From positions 1-42,810 of the forward strand of contig JAATGG010000212.1 in the NCBI GenBank assembly GCA_015654835.1: a stretch of 42,810 nucleotides of DNA. The letters run 5' to 3'. The notes beneath the pieces were generated by a model. That model made no database searches. It was not told where the DNA came from and saw nothing but the letters and a program-made list of their open reading frames with translations. Position numbers and translations under genes: made by a program. The number at the start of each line of letters is the position of its first letter. Positions within the stretch are counted from its first letter, which is position 1. The DNA comes from Terriglobales bacterium. GTDB taxonomy: Bacteria; Acidobacteriota; Terriglobia; Terriglobales; Acidobacteriaceae. Shown piece after piece: positions 31,771 to 40,252 of this stretch.

Positions 31771-31974
31771 TTAAGCGATGGCTGTGCTGGCTACTTGCGC
31801 CTCGCCCGTCCTGGGATGGGTATAGAAAAATTTCTCTACCTCGCGGGGATAGATATTTTCACCGCCGCGGATGATTACATCACGGGAGGGGCCAGTGAGG
31901 TGCAGGCATCTATTCTTGCGCATCACGCCCAAGTCACCTGTGTGCAGCCAGCCATCGGCGTGGCGAGCCCGCGC
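31771..31974 (-). pseudogene. Remnant of an AMP-binding acyl-CoA synthetase (C-terminal hinge region)
   Basis: Reading the complement from about 31974 to a TAA at 31771 gives about 65 codons containing HADGWLHTGDLGVM, then SRDVIIRGGENIYPREVEKF and FYTHP. These are the A7/A8 hinge motifs of fatty-acyl-CoA synthetases (D-G-W-x-x-T-G-D, R-G-G-E-N-I-Y-P). There is no N-terminal AMP-binding part: upstream in the same frame lies the stop codon of the methyltransferase gene. The remaining C-terminal 80 or so residues are also gone. It is therefore a decayed fragment, and its normal partner is not in the window. Confidence 0.75.
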
Positions 31975-31992
31975 TCTTGGGCACGGAAAGCA

Positions 31993-32649
31993 TCAACTCT
32001 TGCGTTTGCGAAGCACCCAGGTTGTCATGCAGCGATAATCCTGCACGATGGTGGTCTTCAGCGGATCGACGAGCACTGCGTTCATCTGCTCGCTCAACCG
32101 GAGTAACATTTTCTCATCCACCAGGAACCACTGGGAGCCATCTCCGACCACAAAGATGTTGCCTTGCACTTGTTCGAAGTCCATCCCAATTCGTGAGCCA
32201 AGCCGGCAGAACAACATTCCACCGGGCCTTAGCACGCGCCAAAGCTCGGTCAACATAGCCAGAAAATGCTGATTGTCCCGTGCAAAATGAAGCACGGAAT
32301 TGCAGATCACTACGTCCGCAAATCCATTTGGAAACGGCATCTGCTCGATTGGTCCGACTTGGAAGTTTTTTGCCGGCAGGCCAGTCGCAAGCGCTGCAGA
32401 TAACTGGCGAACATGCTCGACGGCAGCGGCGTCCGCATCGAGGGCAAATACGTCGCACCCCTCGCGCAGTAGATGAACCAAGTTCCGCCCATATCCACAC
32501 CCGGCATCGAGTATGCACATGCCTGCCGCGATGTTGCCGCGCAGAATCTGATCGAAGACATAGATGTCGATCTGCCCGAATTGTTCCTGAACCGTCAGCG
32601 CCACTCTGTCACGACTCCAATCGGCGTCACTATCTCGCGACGCATCCAC
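31993..32649 (-). CDS. Class I SAM-dependent methyltransferase
   Basis: 218 residues from GTG 32649. SAM-binding motif I is CILDAGCGYGRNLVHLLREG, with VFALDADAAAVEHVRQL as motif post-I, FADVVICNSVLHFARDN as motif II/III and ELWRVLRPGGMLFCRLGSR after it. This is a Methyltransf_11/25 type enzyme acting on an unknown, probably small, substrate. The N-terminal 30 residues (SDADWSRDRVALTVQEQFGQIDIYV) are like those of other small Acidobacteriota methyltransferases. The 42-residue ORF ends only 17 bases upstream on the same strand, and an acyl-CoA synthetase remnant follows downstream, so the gene may have been inserted or left behind by a rearrangement. Confidence 0.88.
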   Translation of the reverse strand: MDASRDSDADWSRDRVALTVQEQFGQIDIYVFDQILRGNIAAGMCILDAGCGYGRNLVHLLREGCDVFALDADAAAVEHVRQLSAALATGLPAKNFQVGPIEQMPFPNGFADVVICNSVLHFARDNQHFLAMLTELWRVLRPGGMLFCRLGSRIGMDFEQVQGNIFVVGDGSQWFLVDEKMLLRLSEQMNAVLVDPLKTTIVQDYRCMTTWVLRKRKS

Positions 32650-32666
32650 AGCACTTCAGCGGTAAG

Positions 32667-32795
32667 TTAGGAGTCAACCCGCTCCTGTTCCCACTCATCG
32701 ATGCGATCATGGTCGATGCGGTCGGTCCGATCTTCTTGTTCTTCCTGCTCGCGGCGCTTCTCACGTTCTTCGCGCTCCTCGCGGCCATCACTCAT
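32667..32795 (-). CDS. Small highly charged protein, 42 residues
   Basis: ATG 32795 to TAA 32667-32669, 42 residues. More than half are Glu, Arg, Asp or Lys (MSDGREEREEREKRREQEEQ at the start, then repeated D-R-I-D-H-D-R-I-D-E-W), giving a probable single amphipathic helix or coiled coil. GAGAGAGGG lies 8-9 bases before the ATG. Its start overlaps the stop of the upstream ORF by four bases (ATGA), and the methyltransferase GTG is 17 bases after its stop, an operon-like arrangement. No family was recognised. It could be spurious, but the spacing favours a gene. Confidence 0.42.
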   Translation of the reverse strand: MSDGREEREEREKRREQEEQEDRTDRIDHDRIDEWEQERVDS

Positions 32796-33082
32796 GACGT
32801 TATCCCTCTCTCTAGTGTAAAAGACTGAGCCTCGCGATTGAATTCTGTTTCCGTTCGATCCGCATTCGGCTGGCCGGTAGCACCGAAGACAATTGCAGCA
32901 AGGCCTAAGCCGGTGGTGTAGGTTCCGCGCATTGCCGGGGAGATGTTGCAGGCAGGGACCGATAAGACGGCCGACAGCGGGCCGCCGATCTCAAGCATCT
33001 GCAAACATGCGCGGATCTCGTCGCGAAGACCCACAATTATCGGTTTACGAAAGACAGGTAATCTTGCAAGTTTAGCTGTCAC
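32792..33082 (-). CDS. Uncertain ORF, 96 residues
   Basis: An open frame from GTG 33082 to TGA 32792. Starts further in (for example the ATG giving MLEIGGPLSAVLS) are also possible. The middle part is mildly hydrophobic (TTGLGLAAIVFGATG) and the end polar. No domain was recognised, and the GTG has no good Shine-Dalgarno and lies only 20 bases from the divergent MarR start. The only support is the ATGA overlap with the 42-residue ORF. It may be a gene remnant in a rearranged region. Confidence 0.25.
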   Translation of the reverse strand: MTAKLARLPVFRKPIIVGLRDEIRACLQMLEIGGPLSAVLSVPACNISPAMRGTYTTGLGLAAIVFGATGQPNADRTETEFNREAQSFTLERGITS

Positions 33083-33102
33083 TTGGATATGATGAATTTG
33101 TT

Positions 33103-33531
33103 ATGTCGCGAAGGACACTTGAAGCCGCCGCAATCGATCTCATCCAGGCCGTCGGGCTGTTGGTGCGCCGAGTGCGCGCTGCGGCCGCCTCGCATGAGCT
33201 TTCATTGACAGAATCCGCCGTGCTGGCGCGCCTTGCGAAAGACGGGGCTCAAACCACCGCCGATCTGGCACGCGCAGAAAGCATGAAGCCACAATCGATG
33301 GGAACCACCATTGCGGCTTTGGAGGAGATGGGACTGGTCGAGCGCAAACCGCATCCGACCGATGGCCGCCAAGTCAATATTGAGTTGACAGCCGAGGGGG
33401 CTGCGGTGCGCAAGAGTGCCAAGGATGCCAAGCGGGCTTGGCTGGCGCAGGCCATAGAACAACTGGACGCACAAGAACAGGAAACGCTGTTTGCCGCCGG
33501 CGAGATCATCAAGCGCCTGGTGGAAAAGTGA
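33103..33531 (+). CDS. MarR family transcriptional regulator
   Basis: 142 residues. The winged-helix core is clear: LSLTESAVLARLAKDGAQTT, ADLARAESMKPQSMGTTIAALEEMGLVERKPHPTDGRQVNIELTAEGAA, with the D-G-R wing near residue 88. Helices at both ends would form the dimer. Such regulators usually repress the adjacent transporter and respond to small aromatic or lipophilic compounds. The stop overlaps the GTG of the MFS gene by four bases (GTGA at 33528-33531), so the two are translationally coupled and the MFS exporter is the likely target. No strong Shine-Dalgarno precedes ATG 33103. Confidence 0.92.
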   Translation: MSRRTLEAAAIDLIQAVGLLVRRVRAAAASHELSLTESAVLARLAKDGAQTTADLARAESMKPQSMGTTIAALEEMGLVERKPHPTDGRQVNIELTAEGAAVRKSAKDAKRAWLAQAIEQLDAQEQETLFAAGEIIKRLVEK

Positions 33532-34931
33532 AGCGCGCCGCTACGAAAGAACACGGTCCTACGCCCTTTGGCTTCAAGTTTATTGCGCCGCTCGCATTAG
33601 GCTCGACGCTCAATCCAATCAATTCGACGATGCTTGCAACGGCCCTGGTGCCGATTGCAGAGAGCTTTCACGCAAGCACGTCCCAGACGGGATGGCTTAT
33701 CGCGAGCTTGTATCTGACAACTGCGGTTGCGCAGCCGACGATGGGCCGTCTTGTGGATCTCTTTGGTCCGCGCCGCATTTATCTCATCTCCCTTTTGTTT
33801 GTGGGGGTAGCGGGTATTCTTGGGCAACTGGCGTGGTCGCTGCCCGAACTCGTATTGGTACGAGTCCTGCTGGGACTTGGAACTTCGGGAGCCTATCCCT
33901 CAGCAATGCGAATTTTTCGGGAAGAGGCGGACCGGCTTGGCTCCGAACCGCCGCGGGTGGCGATGGGCGTTTTGTCGCTGGCCGCCATCTCCACCATGGC
34001 TGCAGGTCCGGTGATCGGCGGAGTGCTGACAGGCGCTTTCGGCTGGCACTCGATCTTTACGGTCAATCTGCCACTGGCTTTGTTGACCATAGTGCTGGTT
34101 CTGCTGTGGGTTCCCAAAGACCAGCCACATGTAGGGAATTTCGCGCGCCTGGGTGAAGATGTGGACTTGGCCGGCATTGGTCTTTTCACGATCTTTCTGC
34201 TGAGCCTCATGGCCTTTTTGATGAACCTGAAGAGCCGTCCGCTCTGGCTGGCGCTGGCCTGCGCCGCTATTTTTGGCGCGGCTCTGGCTGCGCACTCGCT
34301 GCGTCGCCGGCAGCCGTTTATCGACATACGCATGTTGGCGCGCAACCTACCTCTGACGGTGACCTATCTGCGTGCGAGCGCGGTCATGATGATCGTCTAC
34401 ACCGTCTTCTATGGATTTGCCCAGTGGCTTGAAAGCGCGGTCGGTTTTTCCAGCGCAAAAGCGGGCCTCGCCACGCTGCCCCTGTCCGCGGTGGCCGCTG
34501 TCTCATCGCTGACGGGCGTGCGCACCAAGGGGCTTCGCGCTCCCTTCCTCATCAGCATCGGCGCGGCTCTGGTGGGGTGCATTTGCCTGTTTCTCATCGA
34601 TAGCAGAACTCCGGTGTGGATGATCTCGGCGGCGGTGATGTTTTTCGGCGTGCCCATGGGGATGTTTTCCACGGCCACGCAGGCCGCCGTTTACATTCAA
34701 GCTCCGGCCGATGCGATTGGCACGGCTGCCGGTCTGCAACGAACTGCGCAATATATCGGATCGATCGCCGCCGCTAGTTTGCTGGCCCTGATGTATGGGC
34801 AGCGTGCAACGGATCACGGCTTGCACAGCCTGGCGATTGTTATCGGCGCACTCAGCGCGTTTCTCTTCATCGCTACCGTGGCCGACCGCACGATTCCGCG
34901 GGTTGTGGCGGAAGGCACTTCTCCAGAGTAA
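33528..34931 (+). CDS. MFS transporter (multidrug-exporter-like)
   Basis: 467 residues with 12 or more membrane helices. MFS marks are LNPINSTMLATALVPIAESFHAS in helix 1, GWLIASLYLTTAVAQPTMGRLVDLFGPRR (motif A), VRVLLGLGTSGAYPSAM (motif B region) and AAGPVIGGVLTGAFGWHSIFTVNLPLA (motif C-like, typical of antiporters). The pattern N-x-T/S-M-L-x-x-A-L-P/V-x-I and W-x-x-x-F-x-x-N-x-P is that of the DHA2/EmrB group. The GTG at 33528 overlaps the marR stop (GTGA), which fixes the start; a longer frame to 33438 lies inside marR. The neighbouring isochorismatase-like gene starts 32 bases after its stop. Substrate unknown. Confidence 0.9.
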   Translation: MKRAATKEHGPTPFGFKFIAPLALGSTLNPINSTMLATALVPIAESFHASTSQTGWLIASLYLTTAVAQPTMGRLVDLFGPRRIYLISLLFVGVAGILGQLAWSLPELVLVRVLLGLGTSGAYPSAMRIFREEADRLGSEPPRVAMGVLSLAAISTMAAGPVIGGVLTGAFGWHSIFTVNLPLALLTIVLVLLWVPKDQPHVGNFARLGEDVDLAGIGLFTIFLLSLMAFLMNLKSRPLWLALACAAIFGAALAAHSLRRRQPFIDIRMLARNLPLTVTYLRASAVMMIVYTVFYGFAQWLESAVGFSSAKAGLATLPLSAVAAVSSLTGVRTKGLRAPFLISIGAALVGCICLFLIDSRTPVWMISAAVMFFGVPMGMFSTATQAAVYIQAPADAIGTAAGLQRTAQYIGSIAAASLLALMYGQRATDHGLHSLAIVIGALSAFLFIATVADRTIPRVVAEGTSPE

Positions 34932-34963
34932 TAACACCCATCTTCTCATCGAAAGGAAGAGCC

Positions 34964-35524
34964 ATGGCTCTCACAAAGCTCGACGATACCTGCGCCTTAA
35001 TCGTGATTGACTTGCAAAAAGGCATTACCCGCTTGCCGACCGTGCATCCCTCCAGCGAAATTATCGGACGTGCAGCGAAGCTCGCGCGCGCATTCCGCGA
35101 ACGCGATCTGCCGATTGTTCTTGTGAATGTTGCGGGCCGGGCTCCAGGCCGTACCGATGCCGGAATGCCAGCATTCTCGTTTCCGCCCGATTGGACCGAA
35201 CTCGTACCGGAACTGGAGCAGCAACCTGGCGATCATTTGATCACCAAGCAGCGCCTGGGTGCCTTCATCGGGACGTCGTTGGATGAAACCTTGCGCCATC
35301 GCGGTGTAACGCAGGTCCTTTTGACGGGGATCTCTACCAGCGCCGGTGTGGAGTCGTCGGCACGGAGCGCCTACGATTTGGGATATCACGTCACCCTGGT
35401 GGCTGATGCGATGACGGACAGAGACGCCGAAGTGCATCGTCATTGCATCGAGAAGGTCTTTCCCCGGCTGGGCGAGGTATGCACCACGAACGATGTGTTG
35501 AAGCAATTGCAAGCACGCCCATAG
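34964..35524 (+). CDS. Isochorismatase-like hydrolase with Gly in place of the nucleophilic Cys
   Basis: 186 residues. The fold is clear: ALIVIDLQKGIT (Asp16), HLITKQRLGAF (Lys95) and VLLTGISTSAGVESSARSAYDLGYHV. In cysteine hydrolases of this family (nicotinamidase, carbamoylsarcosine amidase) the motif is x-C-V-x-x-T-A; here position 128 is Gly. True isochorismatases such as PhzD also have Gly there, so vinyl-ether hydrolysis is possible while amide hydrolysis through a thiolate is not. GAAAGGAAGAG lies about 6 bases before ATG 34964. It is the third gene of the marR-MFS operon, suggesting breakdown or modification of the exported compound. Confidence 0.88.
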   Translation: MALTKLDDTCALIVIDLQKGITRLPTVHPSSEIIGRAAKLARAFRERDLPIVLVNVAGRAPGRTDAGMPAFSFPPDWTELVPELEQQPGDHLITKQRLGAFIGTSLDETLRHRGVTQVLLTGISTSAGVESSARSAYDLGYHVTLVADAMTDRDAEVHRHCIEKVFPRLGEVCTTNDVLKQLQARP

Positions 35525-35580
35525 TAGCGGCTTCAACCGGGTGCGGCTGGTTCGCTGTCTTGCGGCTGTGAGCCAGCCTC

Positions 35581-36801
35581 TTAGATGAAGCGATTTGACG
35601 TGCGGCGGCGACGCCAGCCCAACAGACGAAACCGCATACTCGGTTCCTCAAGCAGGAACTGCCGCGCAGCCTTCCATCTCTTTCCGAGATATCGATTCCA
35701 ATACATGATCAGGCTGGTGATTGCCAGCAGAGGCAAGGCGCATCCGAGAGCGGCCCACAGGGTCTTGATTGCCGTTCCCCAGTAATAGCCGAAGTGGAGC
35801 GGGCCGAGCCAGAAGATGAATTTGCTGCCCCGCGTTGTGTTGACTCCGCGATGCCAGACGGCCAATTGCCGGCCCGTCGATGGATCGAAATAGAGGTAGT
35901 CCATCTGGCTGAAGTTGCGCTGTGCGCCGCGTGCCATCAGCAGTGTAAGTGGGGCCTTGTTGTTAACAGGGAAGAAGGCTCCGGCAAATGCCGCGCTTGG
36001 AGACGTGTGCTCTGCCGCGCGAATCATTGCCTGTAAATCTGTGGTCGCAGCCGCGGCTCGCAGAGGAACGGTAAATGCCGGAGGCCGCGAGGAACTTACT
36101 GAAGAAACAAGGTTGACGGCCGACTCGATGGGCCGAGGCCATACAAAATAAACACCCGTAAAAGCCCACATAAATACGATGGCGAGTGTCCAGAAGCCGA
36201 AGACGCTATGGAGATCGTAGTTGATTCGTTTCCAGCCGGAGTGCAGGTTCACTTTCAGTCCGCGTGCCCAATTTCTGATGCCCGCCCACCAGATGACGAT
36301 GCCCGAGAGACATAGAACGAGCAGACCCGCCGAGCCGATTCCGTTTAGAAGCAGTCCGGTTTTCCCCATGAGCAGGTGGAAATGCAGATCGGTGATCCAG
36401 ATCAGCCACGAGTGAGCGGGATCGATGTCGCCTACGATATTGCCGGTGGATGCATCGACAAATACATAGCGGACTGCATCGCCGCGGCGGACGAACAACT
36501 CGAAGTTGTCGCCGGCGTGGTCCGGTGGATAAGCGACGGTGACCTGGTATCCGGCATAGATATGCCGTACCTTTTCGACAGCACGGACGAAAGCGGCTTC
36601 GGGGGCACTTGGGGCGCTGCCATTGGATGCGTGCCATAGGCGGGTATAAGCGGCGTGTTCGATTTCGCTCTCGAAGACGAGAATCGATCCGGTGATGCCG
36701 ATGATCACCGTATAGAGGCACAAGGCGATGCCTGCCCAGAGATGAATCTGGAACATCGCCCTACGCCACCACACGCGCTGCGGTTTATCGATGAATCCCA
36801 T
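35581..36801 (-). CDS. PepSY-associated membrane protein (iron-regulated type)
   Basis: 406 residues. Four main membrane helices with PepSY-type segments in the periplasmic loops: IHLWAGIALCLYTVIIGITG (the typical H-x-W-x-G first helix), ILVFESEIE, VFVDASTGNIVGDI, HFHLLMGKTGLLLNGIGS, LCLSGIVIWWAG, NYDLHSVFGFWTLAIVFMWAFTG and FDPSTGRQLA. Such proteins (PiuB/FpvG-like) take part in reductive iron release from siderophores. It lies downstream of the TonB receptor on the same strand (147 bases between), so it probably processes what that receptor imports. ATG 36801 follows GGAAAG; a longer frame to 36894 has no domain. A cluster of Arg residues ends the protein. Confidence 0.88.
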   Translation of the reverse strand: MGFIDKPQRVWWRRAMFQIHLWAGIALCLYTVIIGITGSILVFESEIEHAAYTRLWHASNGSAPSAPEAAFVRAVEKVRHIYAGYQVTVAYPPDHAGDNFELFVRRGDAVRYVFVDASTGNIVGDIDPAHSWLIWITDLHFHLLMGKTGLLLNGIGSAGLLVLCLSGIVIWWAGIRNWARGLKVNLHSGWKRINYDLHSVFGFWTLAIVFMWAFTGVYFVWPRPIESAVNLVSSVSSSRPPAFTVPLRAAAATTDLQAMIRAAEHTSPSAAFAGAFFPVNNKAPLTLLMARGAQRNFSQMDYLYFDPSTGRQLAVWHRGVNTTRGSKFIFWLGPLHFGYYWGTAIKTLWAALGCALPLLAITSLIMYWNRYLGKRWKAARQFLLEEPSMRFRLLGWRRRRTSNRFI

Positions 36802-36873
36802 CTGCAGCTTTCCGCACTTTCGATAACTCCGGCATGGGAGCAGTTTTCCAATCGTTGTAGAGGACTCGGGACT

Positions 36874-36910
36874 GCAAAGCGGCGTTTCCCTCAAGAAAAC
36901 GCCACTTTGC
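36874..36910. terminator. Long hairpin containing the 23-base CCTCAAGA palindrome
   Basis: GCAAAG (36874-36879) pairs with CTTTGC (36905-36910), and after one C-A mismatch GGCGTTT (36881-36887) pairs with AAACGCC (36897-36903), loop CCCTCAAGA. It stands between the TonB receptor stop (36949) and the PepSY start (36801) and could attenuate the downstream gene. The inner 23 bases match the palindrome at 6615-6637. Confidence 0.55.
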
Positions 36911-36948
36911 GATCCCGCCGAAACACCCCTACGAACCGGCGAACTGCA

Positions 36949-39900
36949 TTAGAAGTGCAGCTTCAACGAAACCTGCATGGAGCGGGCTCCGCCTACTTGA
37001 TAGATCGAACTGAGTCCGCCAAGCTGGCTGTCTTCGGTGGTATAAGCCTGTCCGAAGAGCGGTCCGTTGGCGAGTGAATTATAGATGGAGCCGAAGCTGG
37101 GATGGTTGAGCATGTTATAGGCTTCGGCGCGGAACAGCAGGCCCACGCGCTCGGTAAATGGAAAGTCGCGGCGAAGGGTCATGTCTGCCTGCACGGCGTC
37201 ATACCCGCGAGCCGAGTTGCGGCCGGCGTTGCCTTCGATCACCTGCTTGTTCGCATCGTCCTTCTCGACAAACGCCGCGGGGTTGATTTGGCGGCCGGTT
37301 GCAACTTGGGAATTATGGATGTAAAGCGGCTCGGAAGCGACACGGTCCGGATGGAAATACAATCCCGTTCCGGAGTCGCTATCGACTGTTGTATTGGCGA
37401 TGATATCGACAGGCAGCGCCGAACGCGCGGAGACGCGGCTATCGAGAGACCAGTGCTTGAGCGCGTACGCTACCCACGGGTTGCGGTAGGTGCCTGGAAT
37501 GTCGTAGGACAAAGCCGCCTGAAAGTTATTGCGGATGTCGAAGTCCGAAGGGCCGCGTTCAAGTTCGTAGATCGTAAAGTTGCTGCTGGCGTTGTCGAGC
37601 GAGTGGGACCAGGTATAGGAAAGCAGCGCCTGGAAACCGTGAGCCAATGTCCGCTGAAAGCGCGTTTGAAGCGCATGGTAGTTGGCGCTGGCGCGGTTGG
37701 TGGTGAGGTAGAGCCCGTTACCGGCATTGAAGTTTGGATTGCCGAACAGATCGGGATGATAGAAGTTCTGCGTTAACAAGCGACGGGAAGCGGAGCCTAC
37801 ATAATTGATGGTCAATGTCTGCTGTTCGCCAAGCTGCTGCTCGATGGCGGCATTCCACTGCACCGTGTAAGGAAGCTTCAAGTGAGGATCGTAGCCCCAC
37901 ACTGCAACGTTGTAAGGCGGATTGGCATTAGGCTGCGGGACAGCATCGATTTGCGCGGTAGTCAATGGAAAGGCGTCGCCATTGTAAGTGGCGAAGCCGG
38001 TCGTCCCTACACCGTAGTAGCCGTCGGCGGCGAGTTCCGTGCCCGTGTCATAGAACATGCCTGCTCCGGCGCGCAGCACGGTACCTGCTCCGGGCGCACG
38101 GTGTACCTGATAGGCCAGACCCACGCGCGGCGCGAAGTTATTGTAAGTTGTCTTCCAGAGTGCGGTTCCTTTGGGAGCAAGCGTTACGGTGGAAAGGTTT
38201 GAAATCTGATCGACCGTGTAGGGCGTATTGCCGTTGGCGTCGTGTGGTGCTGGATTCAGTTCCCAGCGCAGTCCATAAGAGAGATTGAGCCGCTCGGTAA
38301 CCTTCCACTCGTCCTGTGCGAACAGCGATGTGTTTGGGTACACGGCCTTCATATTGATGGACTGCTTGTACATATTGATGCCGCTGGCTTGGTTGTGGAG
38401 CACGCTGTTTTCGTCGTAAAAGAAGCCCACTTCCCATAAGGGCGGAAGCGCCTCGGAGACGACGAGCCGGCGATAATCCACGCCGAATTTCAAGTTATGT
38501 CTGCCGACGTTGTAGGTGAATGTATCCACCGCGTTGATCTGGCGTTCGCGGTTCGATTGCGGCTCCAGAAGGTAGTAGGGATAGAGATCATAAAAGAGGA
38601 AGAAAGTCATCCAGCTATTCGACTGCAGACCGGGAATCTGGGTAAGGTCGACCGGTGTCGCTCCGCCGAAGTTATCGAGATAGCGGGCCGATTGGTAATC
38701 GTTGCCGGTGACGTTGAAACGAAAGTCGTTGACCTTTGCGGGAGAGAACGCGCTGGTGACGCCGAGCGTGACAGTCTTCACGTTGCGGATGGTCGCATTC
38801 ACCTGGGCCAGATCGGAAGGCTGGCGCGCTGTGCTGTCGGAAGGCGAGTCGCTATAGCGGCCGAAGACCTTGAACTTTTCGCCGAAGCTGTGGTCGATGC
38901 GGATGCTGGTCGTATCAATCGAACTCGGAGCGCTGTATCCGGCATTATAGTAGGACAGACCGTTGCCATTGTCAGCTTGTTGGGACACCGGAAATGCATT
39001 CAGGAACGGCTTGAGCGCATCGGGAGCAGCCTGCCTGAGATAGGCGCTTGGAACCTCGTACAACTGGGAAGGCGTGGGGTTGGTCAGGCGCAGTCCTTCG
39101 TATGAGAAGAAGAAAAACGTCTTGTCTCTACCGTTGTAAATGTGGGGAATGTCGAGAAAGCCGCCGACCGTGCCGCCAAAATCATTTTGCCGCAAGGCCT
39201 GCTTGGCTATGGGCGGATCATTCGTGTAGCCATTGAACCAGCTATTGGAATCGAGGGCATCGTTGCGCAGGTAATCGAAGAGTGTGCCGTGATATTGGTT
39301 CGTTCCGGAGCGGGTCTGGAAGGAAAACTGCCCCCCGGGTGTGCGTCCATACTCGGCGGAATAGGTGGATGTGGCAGCACGAAATTCCTGCAGCGCGTCG
39401 ATCGATACCAGGCTTTGCGTTGTGCCGAGGGCGGTTTCGCCGGGAGTAGCACCGGTAAACCCTGCGCCCGTTGTTCCCGAGGACGACACGCTGGCTCCGG
39501 TGTTGGCGCTCACCCCGTCTACCGTGAAGTAATTTGCCTCAGTCCGCTGGCCGTTCACACTCAACTCGCCGCTCTGGCCGACTCCGGTCGAGGGAACTAC
39601 CGAGACACCGGGAGAGAGCGTCATGAGGGATTGAAAGCTGCGCCCGTTGAGAGGAAGATTTTCGACGAACTGACGGTCGATGACGGTGCTGACACTGGCG
39701 TCGGTGGTGTTGAGACTGATTCCGCTGCCATCCACGGTAACCGATTCGCTGACCGAGCCAGGGTGCAAGACAAAATCCATAGAGACTTTGCCGGCTACGT
39801 TCAACTTGACGTTTTGGACGACCTGCGTGGCGAATCCCTGCGCCTGAATAGTGATCTGGTAGGCCCCGGGCGGAAGAGAGGGTGCAACGTAGCGTCCGTC

Positions 39901-40107
39901 GCCATTCGATCTGCTCTCCCGTTTGACCTGGGTCGCCGTCTCAATCAGCAGGACTGAGGCGTTGGGGATTGCTGCATTCGAAGGGTCGAGGACGGTACCT
40001 GCGATCTGGGCATTTTGAGCCCAGCCCGGCGCGGTGAAAGCTAGAAAGACTGCGAGAACAAAAAACAGGGGAGAAAAGAGTAAACGAGACACACTGCGGC
40101 CAGCCAT
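36949..40107 (-). CDS. TonB-dependent receptor, Oar-like with carboxypeptidase-regulatory domain
   Basis: 1052 residues. A signal peptide (1-30, ending APGWAQ) is followed by a carboxypeptidase-regulatory-like beta domain (about 32-118: IAGTVLDPSNAAIPNASVLL, GRYVAPSLPPGAYQITIQAQGF). The plug (about 125-235) has VIDRQFVENLPLNGRSFQSLMTLSPGV and TYSAEYGRTPGGQFSFQTRSG, and the rest is a large outer-membrane barrel ending in the aromatic SMQVSLKLHF. This layout is that of the Oar-like receptors expanded in Acidobacteriota. The ligand is unknown: iron-chelate is suggested by the PepSY neighbour, oligosaccharide is equally usual for the family. AAAGG is 9 bases before ATG 40107. The 5' leader has a hairpin. 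Confidence 0.95.
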   Translation of the reverse strand: MAGRSVSRLLFSPLFFVLAVFLAFTAPGWAQNAQIAGTVLDPSNAAIPNASVLLIETATQVKRESRSNGDGRYVAPSLPPGAYQITIQAQGFATQVVQNVKLNVAGKVSMDFVLHPGSVSESVTVDGSGISLNTTDASVSTVIDRQFVENLPLNGRSFQSLMTLSPGVSVVPSTGVGQSGELSVNGQRTEANYFTVDGVSANTGASVSSSGTTGAGFTGATPGETALGTTQSLVSIDALQEFRAATSTYSAEYGRTPGGQFSFQTRSGTNQYHGTLFDYLRNDALDSNSWFNGYTNDPPIAKQALRQNDFGGTVGGFLDIPHIYNGRDKTFFFFSYEGLRLTNPTPSQLYEVPSAYLRQAAPDALKPFLNAFPVSQQADNGNGLSYYNAGYSAPSSIDTTSIRIDHSFGEKFKVFGRYSDSPSDSTARQPSDLAQVNATIRNVKTVTLGVTSAFSPAKVNDFRFNVTGNDYQSARYLDNFGGATPVDLTQIPGLQSNSWMTFFLFYDLYPYYLLEPQSNRERQINAVDTFTYNVGRHNLKFGVDYRRLVVSEALPPLWEVGFFYDENSVLHNQASGINMYKQSINMKAVYPNTSLFAQDEWKVTERLNLSYGLRWELNPAPHDANGNTPYTVDQISNLSTVTLAPKGTALWKTTYNNFAPRVGLAYQVHRAPGAGTVLRAGAGMFYDTGTELAADGYYGVGTTGFATYNGDAFPLTTAQIDAVPQPNANPPYNVAVWGYDPHLKLPYTVQWNAAIEQQLGEQQTLTINYVGSASRRLLTQNFYHPDLFGNPNFNAGNGLYLTTNRASANYHALQTRFQRTLAHGFQALLSYTWSHSLDNASSNFTIYELERGPSDFDIRNNFQAALSYDIPGTYRNPWVAYALKHWSLDSRVSARSALPVDIIANTTVDSDSGTGLYFHPDRVASEPLYIHNSQVATGRQINPAAFVEKDDANKQVIEGNAGRNSARGYDAVQADMTLRRDFPFTERVGLLFRAEAYNMLNHPSFGSIYNSLANGPLFGQAYTTEDSQLGGLSSIYQVGGARSMQVSLKLHF

Positions 40108-40131
40108 GAATCAACCTTTCGTGGTTTCAGA

Positions 40132-40172
40132 GGCTGGCGTGGTCCGTCTATAGTGATAGACAGTCGCCAGCC
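40132..40172 (-). promoter_or_regulatory. Hairpin in the 5' leader of the TonB receptor gene
   Basis: GGCTGGCG (40132-40139) pairs with CGCCAGCC (40165-40172), and inside it GTCTAT (40146-40151) pairs exactly with ATAGAC (40156-40161), loop AGTG. It is 24 bases upstream of the ATG at 40107 and just before the Shine-Dalgarno, so it may influence translation or message stability, or serve as a DNA operator. Confidence 0.5.
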
Positions 40173-40252
40173 TTCGGGTTTGTCGATCTCCAAGCCCTCG
40201 CGGCGCTTCGCCAAAAGACAGTCGCGGGGGCCTCCGATCTTTATTTAACTAG

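Noticed and set aside
31672..32106. Plus-strand frame of 144 codons
   Set aside because: It is antisense to the acyl-CoA synthetase remnant, whose motifs are clear on the minus strand, and it has no ribosome binding site.
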